The position numbers were made by a program, and so were the translations under genes. Below, in pieces: positions 1-7,689 of a DNA stretch of 19,425 nucleotides (the stretch's first letter is position 1; each line of letters opens with the position of its first letter). The notes under the pieces were generated by a model that searched no databases, had not been told where the DNA came from, and saw only the letters and a program-made list of their open reading frames with translations. Origin of the DNA: an uncultured Hungatella sp. (GTDB lineage: Bacteria > Bacillota > Clostridia > Lachnospirales > Lachnospiraceae); assembly GCA_910588325.1 (NCBI GenBank), contig CAJUPP010000067.1:1-19425 (forward strand), read 5' to 3'.

Positions 1-407
1 TTTTGCCCTGAAATGTAAATTTTTTGTGAACTTGATTCAAAAAGTCCTTTACAAATTATATTAGTCAGCGTTCTCTAAGATAACTTTCAGCTTGTAATGT
101 CAATTTGCAAACTGTTCCGAAAGTGAGGACGGATAGATATTCACTACCCTTGCATTTAAAGATATTAGAAGCATGAAAACGAATTAAGAAATATAATATT
201 AAAATCTCTAAAAATATGAAAAAGTCCACCTGGTTGTTCTGAGGGAAAAACGAAAGGAACAAATCTGTTTTAGGATGTTAAGCTTAGAAATAAGATAGAA
301 CAAGAAGTAAATCGAATGAACAAACAGAAGAAACTTATTTCCCCCCTGTTTTATTTTATAAATCTGTGTTATCATATCTTCAGTGCCATATATGAGGAAG
401 GATATGG
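1..407. other. AT-rich gene-free stretch
   Basis: No convincing coding frame on either strand: the plus-strand ATGs here lead to peptides of fewer than 15 codons, and the minus-strand frames have no ribosome site or recognisable protein. A possible promoter, TTGATT at 32-37 and TATATT at 57-62, has a 19-base spacer, which is long. Just ahead of the first gene a -10-like TATCAT lies at 370-375 without a good -35. What lies left of position 1 is unknown, so this may be the tail of a larger intergenic region. Confidence 0.6.
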
Positions 408-1016
408 ATGGCAAACAGGAAGATTTATCTCGTTGACACAGAGAATGTAGGAACCGCATGGAAAGACCTGCTGCCTGAGAAAGGAAGCAAGGATCTGATT
501 ATTCTCTTCTACACCGAGAACTCCCCGGGGATTTCTTATTATGACCTTGATAAGATCCGCCAGTATCCATCTTCATTTGAGATGATTGAATGTACTCCGG
601 GAAAGAACGGGCTTGATTTTCAGCTGGTCTCTTATTTAGGCTATCTGATTAAATCCGCCCCCAAGACGGATTACGTTATCGTAACCAATGATACGGGATA
701 TGACGCGGTAGTCAAATTTTGGAATCAACGGGAAATGTCTGTGGTAAGGAAGACCAAATCAGAACTGACCACTCAGAAGCAGAAGGAGAATTCGGAAGAG
801 GAAGTTAAGGAGATGCTTAAGAGCCTGCTGCCTGAAGGATATTCCGATGAAGCCGGTGTGGAGGGCGTATACCGCCTGCTTTGCGATTACAGCTTAAAGC
901 AGCTGCAGGCCCTTTATATGGCTTTTCTGAAGGAATACGGCCAGGAGAATGGCAGTGGGATCTATAAGCAGCTGAAACCACAGATTCGAACCATTTATAA
1001 AAGGATACCCAAATAA
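408..1016 (+). CDS. PIN-like/NYN-type nuclease-fold protein
   Basis: A 202-residue cytoplasmic protein with no signal peptide or membrane segment. Residues 1-110 look like a PIN-like (NYN/LabA-related) domain: a first strand ending in an acidic motif (VDTENVG, D10 and E12), a second acidic site at D70 in GKNGLDF, and a third motif, VTNDTGYD, with D95 and D99. In PIN-fold nucleases such spaced acidic residues bind the metal ion, so RNase activity is plausible but not shown. Residues about 125-202 are charged and helical, with no family I recognise. The start is set by GAGGAAGG at 394-401, six bases before the ATG. It stands alone: a hairpin terminator follows, and the next gene has its own promoter. 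No antitoxin-sized partner adjoins it, so a toxin-antitoxin role is not supported. Confidence 0.8.
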   Translation: MANRKIYLVDTENVGTAWKDLLPEKGSKDLIILFYTENSPGISYYDLDKIRQYPSSFEMIECTPGKNGLDFQLVSYLGYLIKSAPKTDYVIVTNDTGYDAVVKFWNQREMSVVRKTKSELTTQKQKENSEEEVKEMLKSLLPEGYSDEAGVEGVYRLLCDYSLKQLQALYMAFLKEYGQENGSGIYKQLKPQIRTIYKRIPK

Positions 1017-1040
1017 AACAGGCACATATATGGCACTTGA

Positions 1041-1073
1041 GGGGGATGAAATCCAGGGAGAATTTTATCCCCT
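1041..1073 (+). terminator. Rho-independent terminator after the PIN-like gene
   Basis: An 11-bp stem (1042-1052 pairing with 1062-1072, one G-U pair; 1041/1073 can add another G-U) with a 9-base loop. A short T-rich stretch, TTTATACTGATTT, follows. It sits 25 bases after the stop at 1016 and separates this gene from the next promoter. Confidence 0.65.
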
Positions 1074-1146
1074 TTATACTGATTTCAGACAGTCCATGAG
1101 TGTAAAACAAGGAGATCTGGATCCGGGCGCCGTTGGATGATTCCGG

Positions 1147-1175
1147 CTGACATAAGAAAATAATTGTGGTATAAT
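1147..1175 (+). promoter_or_regulatory. Sigma-A-type promoter for the acetyltransferase
   Basis: CTGACA (1147-1152), a 17-base spacer and TATAAT (1170-1175), a near-consensus housekeeping promoter. Transcription would begin near 1182, giving a leader of about 130 bases before the chosen start at 1313. Confidence 0.75.
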
Positions 1176-1312
1176 CAAGAGGCTGTGCCTTTTTAGAGCG
1201 TGAATTTGATATTAGCCTGACAAAACGAAAGCAGAAAGCACCTGGCGCAATGGTTATACAAACAGATATTGCGAAATACTCTGTGGAAGGAAAAATACAA
1301 GGGGATGTAATT

Positions 1313-1939
1313 ATGGACAACAGAACAAGAAGAGATACAGGAATGGCATATTTTTCGGATGAATCCGTTATAAAAGAGCAGTTAAAGGCCAAAGGTGCAA
1401 TCCGCCAGTACAATGAGTGTATGCCATTTGACGTGGAGAGAGGGATGAAGTGCCTGGAGGAAGCAGGAATCATACATAAAGGGAGCATGTATTTTGAGCC
1501 TCCGTTTCATTGTGAATACGGGACCCACATTGAGGTGGGGATAAATTTTTATGCGAATGCTTACTGCACCATGCTGGATGTAGGCAAAATCGTAATCGGA
1601 GATGATGTGCTGTTCGGCCCCTGTGTTTCCCTATACACGGCAGGGCATCCCCTTCACCCCCAAAGCAGGAAGTCAGGTTATGAATACGGGATACCGATTA
1701 CCATTGGAGACCGCGTATGGATTGGAGGAAACTGCGTGGTTCTGCCAGGGGTTTCCATTGGGTCAGACACCGTAATCGGAGCAGGAAGCGTTGTGACAAA
1801 GGATATTCCGGCCGGGGTAATTGCTGCGGGCAATCCGTGCAGGGTAATCAGGGAGATTACGGAAGAGGACAGAAAATATTATTATAAAGACAGGACATTT
1901 GACAATGAAATATGGGAAATTGTCAAGAATACAAAATAG
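1313..1939 (+). CDS. Maltose/galactoside-type O-acetyltransferase (left-handed beta-helix)
   Basis: A 208-residue member of the LacA/Maa sugar O-acetyltransferase family, which transfers acetyl from acetyl-CoA to a sugar hydroxyl in the cytoplasm. Residues 5-55 match the helical maltose/galactoside acetyltransferase N-domain. From about residue 56 on come hexapeptide-repeat turns (IGDDVLFGP, IGDRVWIGGN, IGSDTVIGAGSV) forming the left-handed beta-helix. The catalytic-histidine motif YTAGHPL places the base at H112. Length is near the usual 185-210. The ATG at 1313 has AAGGGG about eight bases upstream; the longer frame starting at 1250 has no ribosome site and adds 21 unrelated residues. The substrate cannot be told from sequence; this family is often a detoxifying side activity next to sugar genes. 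Confidence 0.92.
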   Translation: MDNRTRRDTGMAYFSDESVIKEQLKAKGAIRQYNECMPFDVERGMKCLEEAGIIHKGSMYFEPPFHCEYGTHIEVGINFYANAYCTMLDVGKIVIGDDVLFGPCVSLYTAGHPLHPQSRKSGYEYGIPITIGDRVWIGGNCVVLPGVSIGSDTVIGAGSVVTKDIPAGVIAAGNPCRVIREITEEDRKYYYKDRTFDNEIWEIVKNTK

Positions 1940-2070
1940 AAAACGAATAATGAATGGATAAAAAAGGCAGCTTAAGAGGCGGCACATGGCAGATGGAATA
2001 CAGAAAGTATCGCTGCCCGGAAGGAAGCAGAAAACCTGGATGGAGACAAAAAGGAGAGGTGATAAGAGGT

Positions 2071-2418
2071 ATGAAAAAAATAAAATTGATTCTGTCAATT
2101 CTGTGGTTTACGTTTGTAGGTCTTTCTTCGCCCCTTTGGGTGGGCTGTATATACATGGACATTACCGGGCACGGCAAGGGATATGGATATGACATGGGGG
2201 CCGAGGCGGATATTGCCGTGCTTTTTGGAGTGGTGCTGCTTCTGTTGTGGCTCCTTGCATTTCTGCCTGTGACAATCTCCCTGTGTAAAAAGGCTTATGG
2301 CAAAAAGAAGTCTTTGGTATGGCTGCCCCTCCTGGCCTTTGCCGGGCTCTTCGGGGCAGGAATCTGCCTGATAGGGTGGAATGAATTTATAAAATTGTTT
2401 GGGTACGGTTATTTTTAG
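2071..2418 (+). CDS. Small three-helix membrane protein, unknown function
   Basis: A 115-residue hydrophobic protein that I do not recognise. Predicted membrane segments lie at about residues 5-27, 48-71 and 82-101. A glycine/acid-rich loop (residues about 32-46) joins the first two, and a basic loop (KKAYGKKK) joins the last two, suggesting that loop faces the cytoplasm. The ATG at 2071 follows AGGAGAGGTGATAAGAGGT, a good ribosome site. The frame is open back to 1954, but that extension is hydrophilic, has no ribosome site and would bury the first helix. It starts 131 bases after the acetyltransferase stop with no clear promoter or terminator between, so it may share that transcript. It converges with the LacI-type gene ending at 2462, 43 bases away. 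Confidence 0.7.
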   Translation: MKKIKLILSILWFTFVGLSSPLWVGCIYMDITGHGKGYGYDMGAEADIAVLFGVVLLLLWLLAFLPVTISLCKKAYGKKKSLVWLPLLAFAGLFGAGICLIGWNEFIKLFGYGYF

Positions 2419-2461
2419 GATGCATTCATTTTCAGGCAAACGGCACTGGCTGTCCGCGCTG

Positions 2462-3469
2462 TCAGTACGATTGCAGTCCTTCTTTCGTGGTCCCTCCCCA
2501 GGCATAGGAAACGGGAAGATAGACGAGAGGCGGCTTTGTGTGCATGTTTTCCGTAAGTAGGAGTTCCACACACATTTCCGCAATATCCGGAACCGGCTGT
2601 ACGATGGTAGAGCAGAAATAATCTCCGTCTCCAAAGGCCCGGACCCCGTCAAATCCAATAATCTGTACATCTTTTGGTACCTGCAGGTCCAGACGGCTTA
2701 ACATCTTGACCATGTTTACGGCAAGAAAATCTGTTACGCAGAAAAGGCCGTCAAATTCCAGGGTACCATTTTTCATGTGTTCTCTGAAGAAATCTTCAAA
2801 TTCGCTTAAAGGCGCTCCGTCGTTCAAAATTTTCACATCATAAGCAAGGCCTTTTGCAAGGCAGCCGTTTTCAAAGCCGGCTTTTCGTTTGTTAGGTTCA
2901 CTGTACAGGGAAGAACCTACCCGGAGAAACGCAGCATGTCTGCAGCCCAGATCGGCCAGTTTTTCAGCGGCCATCTGTCCGCCTGCAAAATTGTCGCTGG
3001 CTACACAGGGAATATGAGAGCCCATAGGGCGGTCGATGGACACGAACGGAATGTTTTCCTCGATGCACAGCTTAGGGTTATAAGTAAGGCCGATGATACC
3101 GTCAACCTTATTCTGCTCTGCAATCATAATATATTCCTGCTCCAGCTGGGAATCGTAATCCGTGGTGCATAAAAGCATCCTGTACCTGCGCTTTAGGAGA
3201 GCCATGTTGATGTGGTACACAAGCTGGGCAAAGAAGGGATTTGAAGTGTTAGGTATCAGAAGCGCAACGGTATATGTCTTGCTGGCCTTCAGTCCCTGGG
3301 CATAGCTGTTTACATGATAATCAAGCTTCCGGATTGCCTCCTCCACACGGATGCGGTAAGACTCTCCTACAGGCAGCCCATTGATGACCTTGGATACAGT
3401 TCCCAGGGCGACCCCTGCCTCCAGCGCAACATCTTTCATGGTGGGGGAAGAATTTTTTTTCTGCATCAT
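2462..3469 (-). CDS. LacI-family regulator of the fructoside/ABC locus
   Basis: A 335-residue LacI/GalR-type transcription factor. The helix-turn-helix lies at about residues 10-32 (TMKDVALEAGVALGTVSKVI), followed by the hinge region and a periplasmic-binding-protein-like effector domain (about 65-330) with the usual NTSNPFFAQLV opening and IIGFDG near the C-terminus. It is transcribed away from the permease/binding-protein/GH32 genes, the standard position for a local repressor answering to the imported sugar or its breakdown product. Two adjacent ATG codons begin the frame (3464-3469 on the minus strand); the ribosome site is weak (AAGGG about a dozen bases upstream). A consensus promoter and a GAAACGTTTC palindrome lie just upstream. 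The effector is not determined; a fructose- or sucrose-type ligand is inferred from the GH32 neighbour. Confidence 0.9.
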   Translation of the reverse strand: MMQKKNSSPTMKDVALEAGVALGTVSKVINGLPVGESYRIRVEEAIRKLDYHVNSYAQGLKASKTYTVALLIPNTSNPFFAQLVYHINMALLKRRYRMLLCTTDYDSQLEQEYIMIAEQNKVDGIIGLTYNPKLCIEENIPFVSIDRPMGSHIPCVASDNFAGGQMAAEKLADLGCRHAAFLRVGSSLYSEPNKRKAGFENGCLAKGLAYDVKILNDGAPLSEFEDFFREHMKNGTLEFDGLFCVTDFLAVNMVKMLSRLDLQVPKDVQIIGFDGVRAFGDGDYFCSTIVQPVPDIAEMCVELLLTENMHTKPPLVYLPVSYAWGGTTKEGLQSY

Positions 3470-3527
3470 GAAGTTTCTTTTCCCTTCTTTTTCTTATCAA
3501 ATACTCTCAGAATCGTTTTATAGATGG

Positions 3528-3556
3528 ATTATACGATATTTTTGTGGTTTTGTAAA
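3528..3556 (-). promoter_or_regulatory. Promoter of the LacI-family gene
   Basis: On the minus strand: TTTACA (3551-3556), a 17-base spacer and a perfect TATAAT (3528-3533). The transcript leader to the start at 3469 would be about 50 bases. Confidence 0.75.
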
Positions 3557-3560
3557 GAAT

Positions 3561-3592
3561 GGTTTCACGAATATCGCGAAACGTTTCATGAA
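3561..3592. promoter_or_regulatory. Putative LacI-type operator cluster
   Basis: A perfect 10-bp palindrome with a central CG, GAAACGTTTC (3578-3587), the form typical of LacI-family operators. A further inverted half-site GTTTC (3562-3566) and an overlapping TTCATGAA (3585-3592) lie beside it. It is upstream of the regulator's -35 and between the divergent units, so it could act on the plus-strand operon. A possible plus-strand -10, TATAAA, lies at 3626-3631, but no matching -35 is clear. Confidence 0.5.
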
Positions 3593-3693
3593 GAACATTT
3601 GTACAATTTATCTAGTTTTTTCTTGTATAAAACCAACAAAGATAGAATTATTTGTAATAAAATCATAAAAATGCTTGAACAGATTCTAAAAAG

Positions 3694-4392
3694 GTGTTTG
3701 CAGACAAGAGCATCATCACAGGCTATTTAAACAGCATCAAATATACCGTAATCGGAACTGTTTTTTCCGTCGCCATGATTTATTTATCTGCATATCCCTT
3801 AAGCGTCTGTGACCTTCCGGGGCGGAAATACATCAGTATCTTTTTCATTATCACCATGTATTTTGGCGGCGGCCTGATGCCCACATATCTGACTGTCAGA
3901 GATACGGGCCTGATTGACTCTGTCTGGGCAATGTTTATTCCTGGGGGGGTTGCCGTAGGCAATATGATTATTGTCCGTAACTTTTTTGAACACAGTATTC
4001 CCAGGGAAATGATTGAGGCGGCAGAGATGGACGGCTGTTCTAAATGGACGACCTTCATCAAGATTGTGGTCCCCTTAAGCAAATCTATTATGGCTGTTAT
4101 GGTGGTGTTCAGCATGGTTGCCTACTGGAATGACTGGTTTACCGCATTAATCTATTTGCCAGGAAAGGAGAATGCACCGCTGCCGCTGATACTGCGCAAT
4201 ATTCTGATTAAAAGCTCTGCAAGCGCCAGCCAGGCAGGCATGATTTCCGGAGGCTATGCGGAGCTTAGCAAGCTGACGGAGATGATTAAGTTTTCCTCTG
4301 TTATCGTAGCGGCTTTGCCTATGCTGATGATTTATCCTTTTGTTCAGAAGTATTTTGAGAAGGGCATGATGGCAGGAGCAGTCAAAGGCTGA
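3694..4392 (+). pseudogene. 5'-truncated sugar ABC permease (LplC/MalG type)
   Basis: The 232 readable codons correspond to the C-terminal part of an LplC-type inner-membrane permease (BPD_transp_1). The reading begins mid-protein at VFADKSIITGYLNSIKYTV, which in full-length relatives (about 290-300 residues) follows TM1 and its outer loop. The remaining helices and the cytoplasmic EAA loop (EMIEAAEMDGCSKW ... IVVPLS), which docks on the ATPase, are intact. An in-frame TGA stands at 3676-3678; the first usable start is GTG at 3694, with only AAAAAG directly in front and no proper ribosome site. The partner permease (LplB) that normally precedes it is absent. About 60-70 codons plus a whole gene therefore seem lost by deletion. 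The stop overlaps ATGA at 4392. A shortened but expressed protein cannot be excluded. Confidence 0.8.
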
Positions 4393-4427
4393 TGAGGTGT
4401 TCGAAAAAGGAGATGAGAGAATTGAAG

Positions 4428-6155
4428 ATGCAGAAAAGAGTGGTTTTCGGTATGCTGGCAGCAGGTATGGCGGTGTCCGTGACAGCATGCGGAAATAAGA
4501 TTGAAAATTATTATGAGCCCGGAGTCATCAATAGGGATACGTCTCAGACTGATTTTACGATTATGGGCGGAATCAGTGCGTTAAGCCCCGGATACGAAAA
4601 CAATGAAGTCTTAAATCAGATGCAGCAGGATGCGGGAATCCATATCACATGGAATGTTATGAGCGATTCTCTGGCGGAGCAGGTGAACATCCGCATTGCA
4701 GGAAGGCAGCTTCCGGATGCGTTTATGGCAGTGGGCTTCAGCAATTACGATATTACCACGTATGGAAGCGACGGCGCATTTATTGACTTAAGCCCTTATC
4801 TGACAGAGGAATATATGCCGAATCTGTCCAGGATTCTGGAGGAGAATCCGGATATCCGAAGCGCCATTACCATGAGCGACGGGGGCATCTACGGCCTTCC
4901 CTCCGGGGAACGTATGGGAACTGCCGGCATTGGAGCCCAGGAGGACTACAATATCTATCAGTTTCCCCAGTTTGCCATGATTAACAAAGCGTGGCTGGAT
5001 GCTCTTAATCTGGAGATACCCCGGACTCTGGATGAGCTTCATCAGGTTCTGGCTGCATTTGAAGAGCATGATATGGCAACCTATTATGGAAATGAAAAAG
5101 GAAGCACCATTCCCATGAGTACCGGCTTTGACCAGTGGTGCTGGGGGCAGAATATTTTCTACGCCGGATTTGGTTTTACCAACTGGCCCAATGACGTCAT
5201 CAACGACCTGGAGCTAAAACCTGACGGAACCGTTGATTTTGTATGCGCAGACCCAAAGTACCGGGAGGCGCTGACTTATTTTCATGACTGGTATAAGGAA
5301 GGGCTTATGGATGTTGAGATGTTCAGCCAGGACGACAAGCAGCTGATGGCAAAGTGCCAGCAGGGAAAAGTGGGAGTCAGTACATGGTGGTGGTTCGACC
5401 TGTGGGGAGACCACAGGGAGGACTATGTGTACCTTCCCGTTCTGGACGGACCGGAGGGAACCCACAATGTGACACTGCGTTCGGCGCCGCCGTTAAGCTG
5501 CGGCAACTTAAGTATCACCAGCGCCTGCAAGAGTCCGGCAAACCTGCTGAAGTTTTTTGACCAGTGGTATGACCCGGAAAAGGTTATGCAGCTTCAGTAC
5601 GGTCCTATAGGAACCTATTTTACCGGACAGGATGAAAACGGGGTATGGCAGAGCATCACCGATGAGGAGTCCCAGGCGGCCTATGGAAAGAGCGTTGCGG
5701 AGCTGAAGGGCTCCAACGAAGTATACGGGCCCAAGCTGATTCTCAGCAATTACTATGGTTCTGCCTTTGCGCTGGAGGACGCTGCGGTGATACGTCTGGG
5801 GGACCTGTACAACACGTGGATGCCTTATGTGGATGAAACGGCGGCGTATCCTACGGACTGTGTGTTTACAGAGGATGAGCTGGATATCATCGACCGGTTC
5901 AAGACGGACTTTCAGAATGCGGTATCTGAACAGGAGGGCCTGTGGATTAAAGAAGGAGGGCCTACGGATGAGCAGTGGGACGCCTATGTGAAAAAACTGA
6001 AGGATTCCTGCGGCATGGATAAGCTGCGGGAGGTTTATCAGAATGCATACGACCGCTATATGGCGGCAAGACAGAGCAATAAAAAGTTTCAGGAGCATGT
6101 GCCTGAATGTAGAAAAATGGGAGGTTGCTGGTATGTCAAGTCAGACTTTGCGTGA
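4428..6155 (+). CDS. Lipoprotein sugar-binding protein of an ABC importer (LplA type)
   Basis: A roughly 575-residue extracellular solute-binding protein of the large LplA-like family found with LplB/LplC permeases in Clostridia. A lipoprotein signal is clear: basic MQKR, a hydrophobic stretch, and a lipobox ending VTAC with the acylated cysteine at residue 21. The mature protein is acidic and rich in Trp/Tyr, as carbohydrate binders are (for example STWWWFDLWGD). Start choice is uncertain. AAAGGAG at 4406-4412 lies 15 bases before the ATG at 4428, but nine before an in-frame TTG at 4422, which may be the real start; ATGs at 4392 and 4413 are also in frame. Its permease partner upstream is damaged, so import through this set may be lost unless another permease pair serves it. 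The end overlaps the GH32 start by 23 bases. Substrate is inferred to be a fructose-containing oligosaccharide. Confidence 0.9.
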   Translation: MQKRVVFGMLAAGMAVSVTACGNKIENYYEPGVINRDTSQTDFTIMGGISALSPGYENNEVLNQMQQDAGIHITWNVMSDSLAEQVNIRIAGRQLPDAFMAVGFSNYDITTYGSDGAFIDLSPYLTEEYMPNLSRILEENPDIRSAITMSDGGIYGLPSGERMGTAGIGAQEDYNIYQFPQFAMINKAWLDALNLEIPRTLDELHQVLAAFEEHDMATYYGNEKGSTIPMSTGFDQWCWGQNIFYAGFGFTNWPNDVINDLELKPDGTVDFVCADPKYREALTYFHDWYKEGLMDVEMFSQDDKQLMAKCQQGKVGVSTWWWFDLWGDHREDYVYLPVLDGPEGTHNVTLRSAPPLSCGNLSITSACKSPANLLKFFDQWYDPEKVMQLQYGPIGTYFTGQDENGVWQSITDEESQAAYGKSVAELKGSNEVYGPKLILSNYYGSAFALEDAAVIRLGDLYNTWMPYVDETAAYPTDCVFTEDELDIIDRFKTDFQNAVSEQEGLWIKEGGPTDEQWDAYVKKLKDSCGMDKLREVYQNAYDRYMAARQSNKKFQEHVPECRKMGGCWYVKSDFA

Positions 6156-7632
6156 AGCAAGGAAATATGAGGAAACTTCAGAAAAAATGATTACGAAGGA
6201 GGAGCGTCCGGACTTTCACCTGACTCCCCGCACTGGATGGATGAATGACCCTAATGGGTTCTCCTGGTATCAGGGCCGGTATCATATGTTTTACCAGTAC
6301 TATCCCTACGAGTCCAAGTGGGGACCTATGCACTGGGGCCATGCAGTGAGCCGGGACCTTCTCTGCTGGGAGTATCTTCCTGCAGCACTGGCGCCGGATG
6401 AGTTTTATGACAAGGATGGCTGTTTTTCCGGAAGCGCCATAGAGCTTCCGGACGGGAAGCAGCTTTTAATGTACACAGGAGTAATGAAAAAGCATTCCGG
6501 ATACGGAGGGGTCCAGGAAGTGCAGGCACAGTGCATTGCCGTGGGAGATGGGGTGGATTATGAGAAATACGAGAACAATCCGGTATTGGATGAGAAAGAT
6601 ATCCCCAAGGGGAGCAGTACCACAGATTTCCGCGACCCCAAGATAGGAAAGAGAAAGGACGGAACCTACTTCTGCGTTGTGGGAAACCGCCCGGCAGACG
6701 GAAGCGGCCAGATTCTGTACTTTGTTAGTGAGGACGGATTCCACTGGCAGTTTAAAAGTATACTGGCCTCCAACCGTAACCGTTTTGGAAAGATGTGGGA
6801 GTGTCCTGACCTGTTTGAGCTGGACGGCAGATGGGTTTTGCTTACCAGCCCCCAGGATATGCTTCCAAAAGGGTATGAGTATCATAACGGAAACGGAACT
6901 CTCTGCCTCATAGGCGATTTTGATGAAGAAACCGGTATTTTTAAAGAAGGGTGTGACCAAGCCGTGGATTATGGCATTGATTTTTACGCTCCTCAGACCC
7001 TGCTGACACCGGATGGCAGAAGAGTGATGATTGGTTGGATGCAGAACTGGGATTCCTGTGGAATCCGCTCCTGCGACGAGCCCTGGTTCGGACAGATGAG
7101 CCTTCCAAGGGAGCTGTCGGTGAGAGATAACAGGCTGTACCAGGCGCCTGTCAGGGAACTGGAGCAGATGCGCCGTGACAAAGTGGAATACAGGGATGTG
7201 AAGGTTTCGGGGGCCCTTCAGCTGGAAGGCATCGAGGGAAGGCAGGTGGATATGGAGCTGACAATTCGGCCGGAAGACCCTGAAAATCCCTACCGGAAAT
7301 TTTCGGTTCGGTTTGCACAGGATGAAAGCTGCCATACCTCTTTAAGCTTCCGCCCCGGGGAATCCATACTGAAGATAGACCGGAAATTTTCTGGTTCCAG
7401 AAGAGCCATCATCCATCAGCGCCGGAGTCAGGTAAAGACAGTAGACGGGGAACTGAAATTGAGAATTATCCTTGACCGGTTCAGTGCGGAGGTTTTCGTC
7501 AATGACGGCCAGCAGGTGCTGTCAGCTGCCATATATACAAAGCAGGAGGCAAAAGAGATAGCATTTGCTGCAGACGGAGCGGTCAGGATAGATGTTGTGA
7601 AATATGACCTGAGTTTCAGGCCGGAAAAATAA
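6133..7632 (+). CDS. GH32 beta-fructofuranosidase (sucrose/fructo-oligosaccharide hydrolase)
   Basis: A 499-residue glycoside hydrolase family 32 enzyme that releases fructose from sucrose, sucrose-6-phosphate or short fructans. All three signature motifs are present: WMNDPNG with the nucleophile D39, FRDP with the transition-state stabiliser D168, and WECPD with the acid/base E223. The five-bladed propeller covers about residues 25-335 and the beta-sandwich about 350-495. No signal peptide, so it is cytoplasmic and acts after import. The ATG at 6133 has GGGAGG nine bases upstream; the frame is open to 6043, but that part lies wholly inside the binding-protein gene. The 23-base overlap suggests translational coupling. 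Pairing with an ABC importer rather than a PTS favours unphosphorylated substrate, but sucrose-6-phosphate hydrolase is an alternative. Confidence 0.95.
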   Translation: MSSQTLREARKYEETSEKMITKEERPDFHLTPRTGWMNDPNGFSWYQGRYHMFYQYYPYESKWGPMHWGHAVSRDLLCWEYLPAALAPDEFYDKDGCFSGSAIELPDGKQLLMYTGVMKKHSGYGGVQEVQAQCIAVGDGVDYEKYENNPVLDEKDIPKGSSTTDFRDPKIGKRKDGTYFCVVGNRPADGSGQILYFVSEDGFHWQFKSILASNRNRFGKMWECPDLFELDGRWVLLTSPQDMLPKGYEYHNGNGTLCLIGDFDEETGIFKEGCDQAVDYGIDFYAPQTLLTPDGRRVMIGWMQNWDSCGIRSCDEPWFGQMSLPRELSVRDNRLYQAPVRELEQMRRDKVEYRDVKVSGALQLEGIEGRQVDMELTIRPEDPENPYRKFSVRFAQDESCHTSLSFRPGESILKIDRKFSGSRRAIIHQRRSQVKTVDGELKLRIILDRFSAEVFVNDGQQVLSAAIYTKQEAKEIAFAADGAVRIDVVKYDLSFRPEK

Positions 7633-7639
7633 GAGAGAA

Positions 7640-7675
7640 CCCCGGTCCAAACGGCAATAAACCGTCAGACCGGGG
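7640..7675. terminator. Terminator between convergent GH32 and uxaC
   Basis: Perfect 8-bp arms CCCCGGTC (7640-7647) and GACCGGGG (7668-7675), with an inner ACGG/CCGT stem (7651-7654 with 7662-7665). Read on the minus strand it is followed by the U-rich TTCTCTCTTATTTTT, so it best fits the end of uxaC. On the plus strand it is a hairpin without a good T run, but it lies only seven bases after the GH32 stop and may serve both. Confidence 0.75.
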
Positions 7676-7689
7676 GGAACATGTATATT

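Noticed and set aside
408..1016. PIN-like gene as the toxin of a toxin-antitoxin pair
   Set aside because: The protein is longer than a VapC toxin, has an extra C-terminal region, and no small partner gene adjoins it.
1250..1312. Upstream start for the acetyltransferase (ATG at 1250)
   Set aside because: No ribosome site and 21 residues not seen in the family; the ATG at 1313 has AAGGGG and the family N-terminus.
1954..2070. N-terminal extension of the small membrane protein
   Set aside because: Hydrophilic, without a ribosome site, and it would precede a helix that begins naturally at the 2071 start, which has a strong ribosome site.
3381..3730. Short plus-strand frames between the LacI gene and the permease fragment
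   Set aside because: They cross the LacI promoter and operator, have no ribosome sites and do not resemble proteins.
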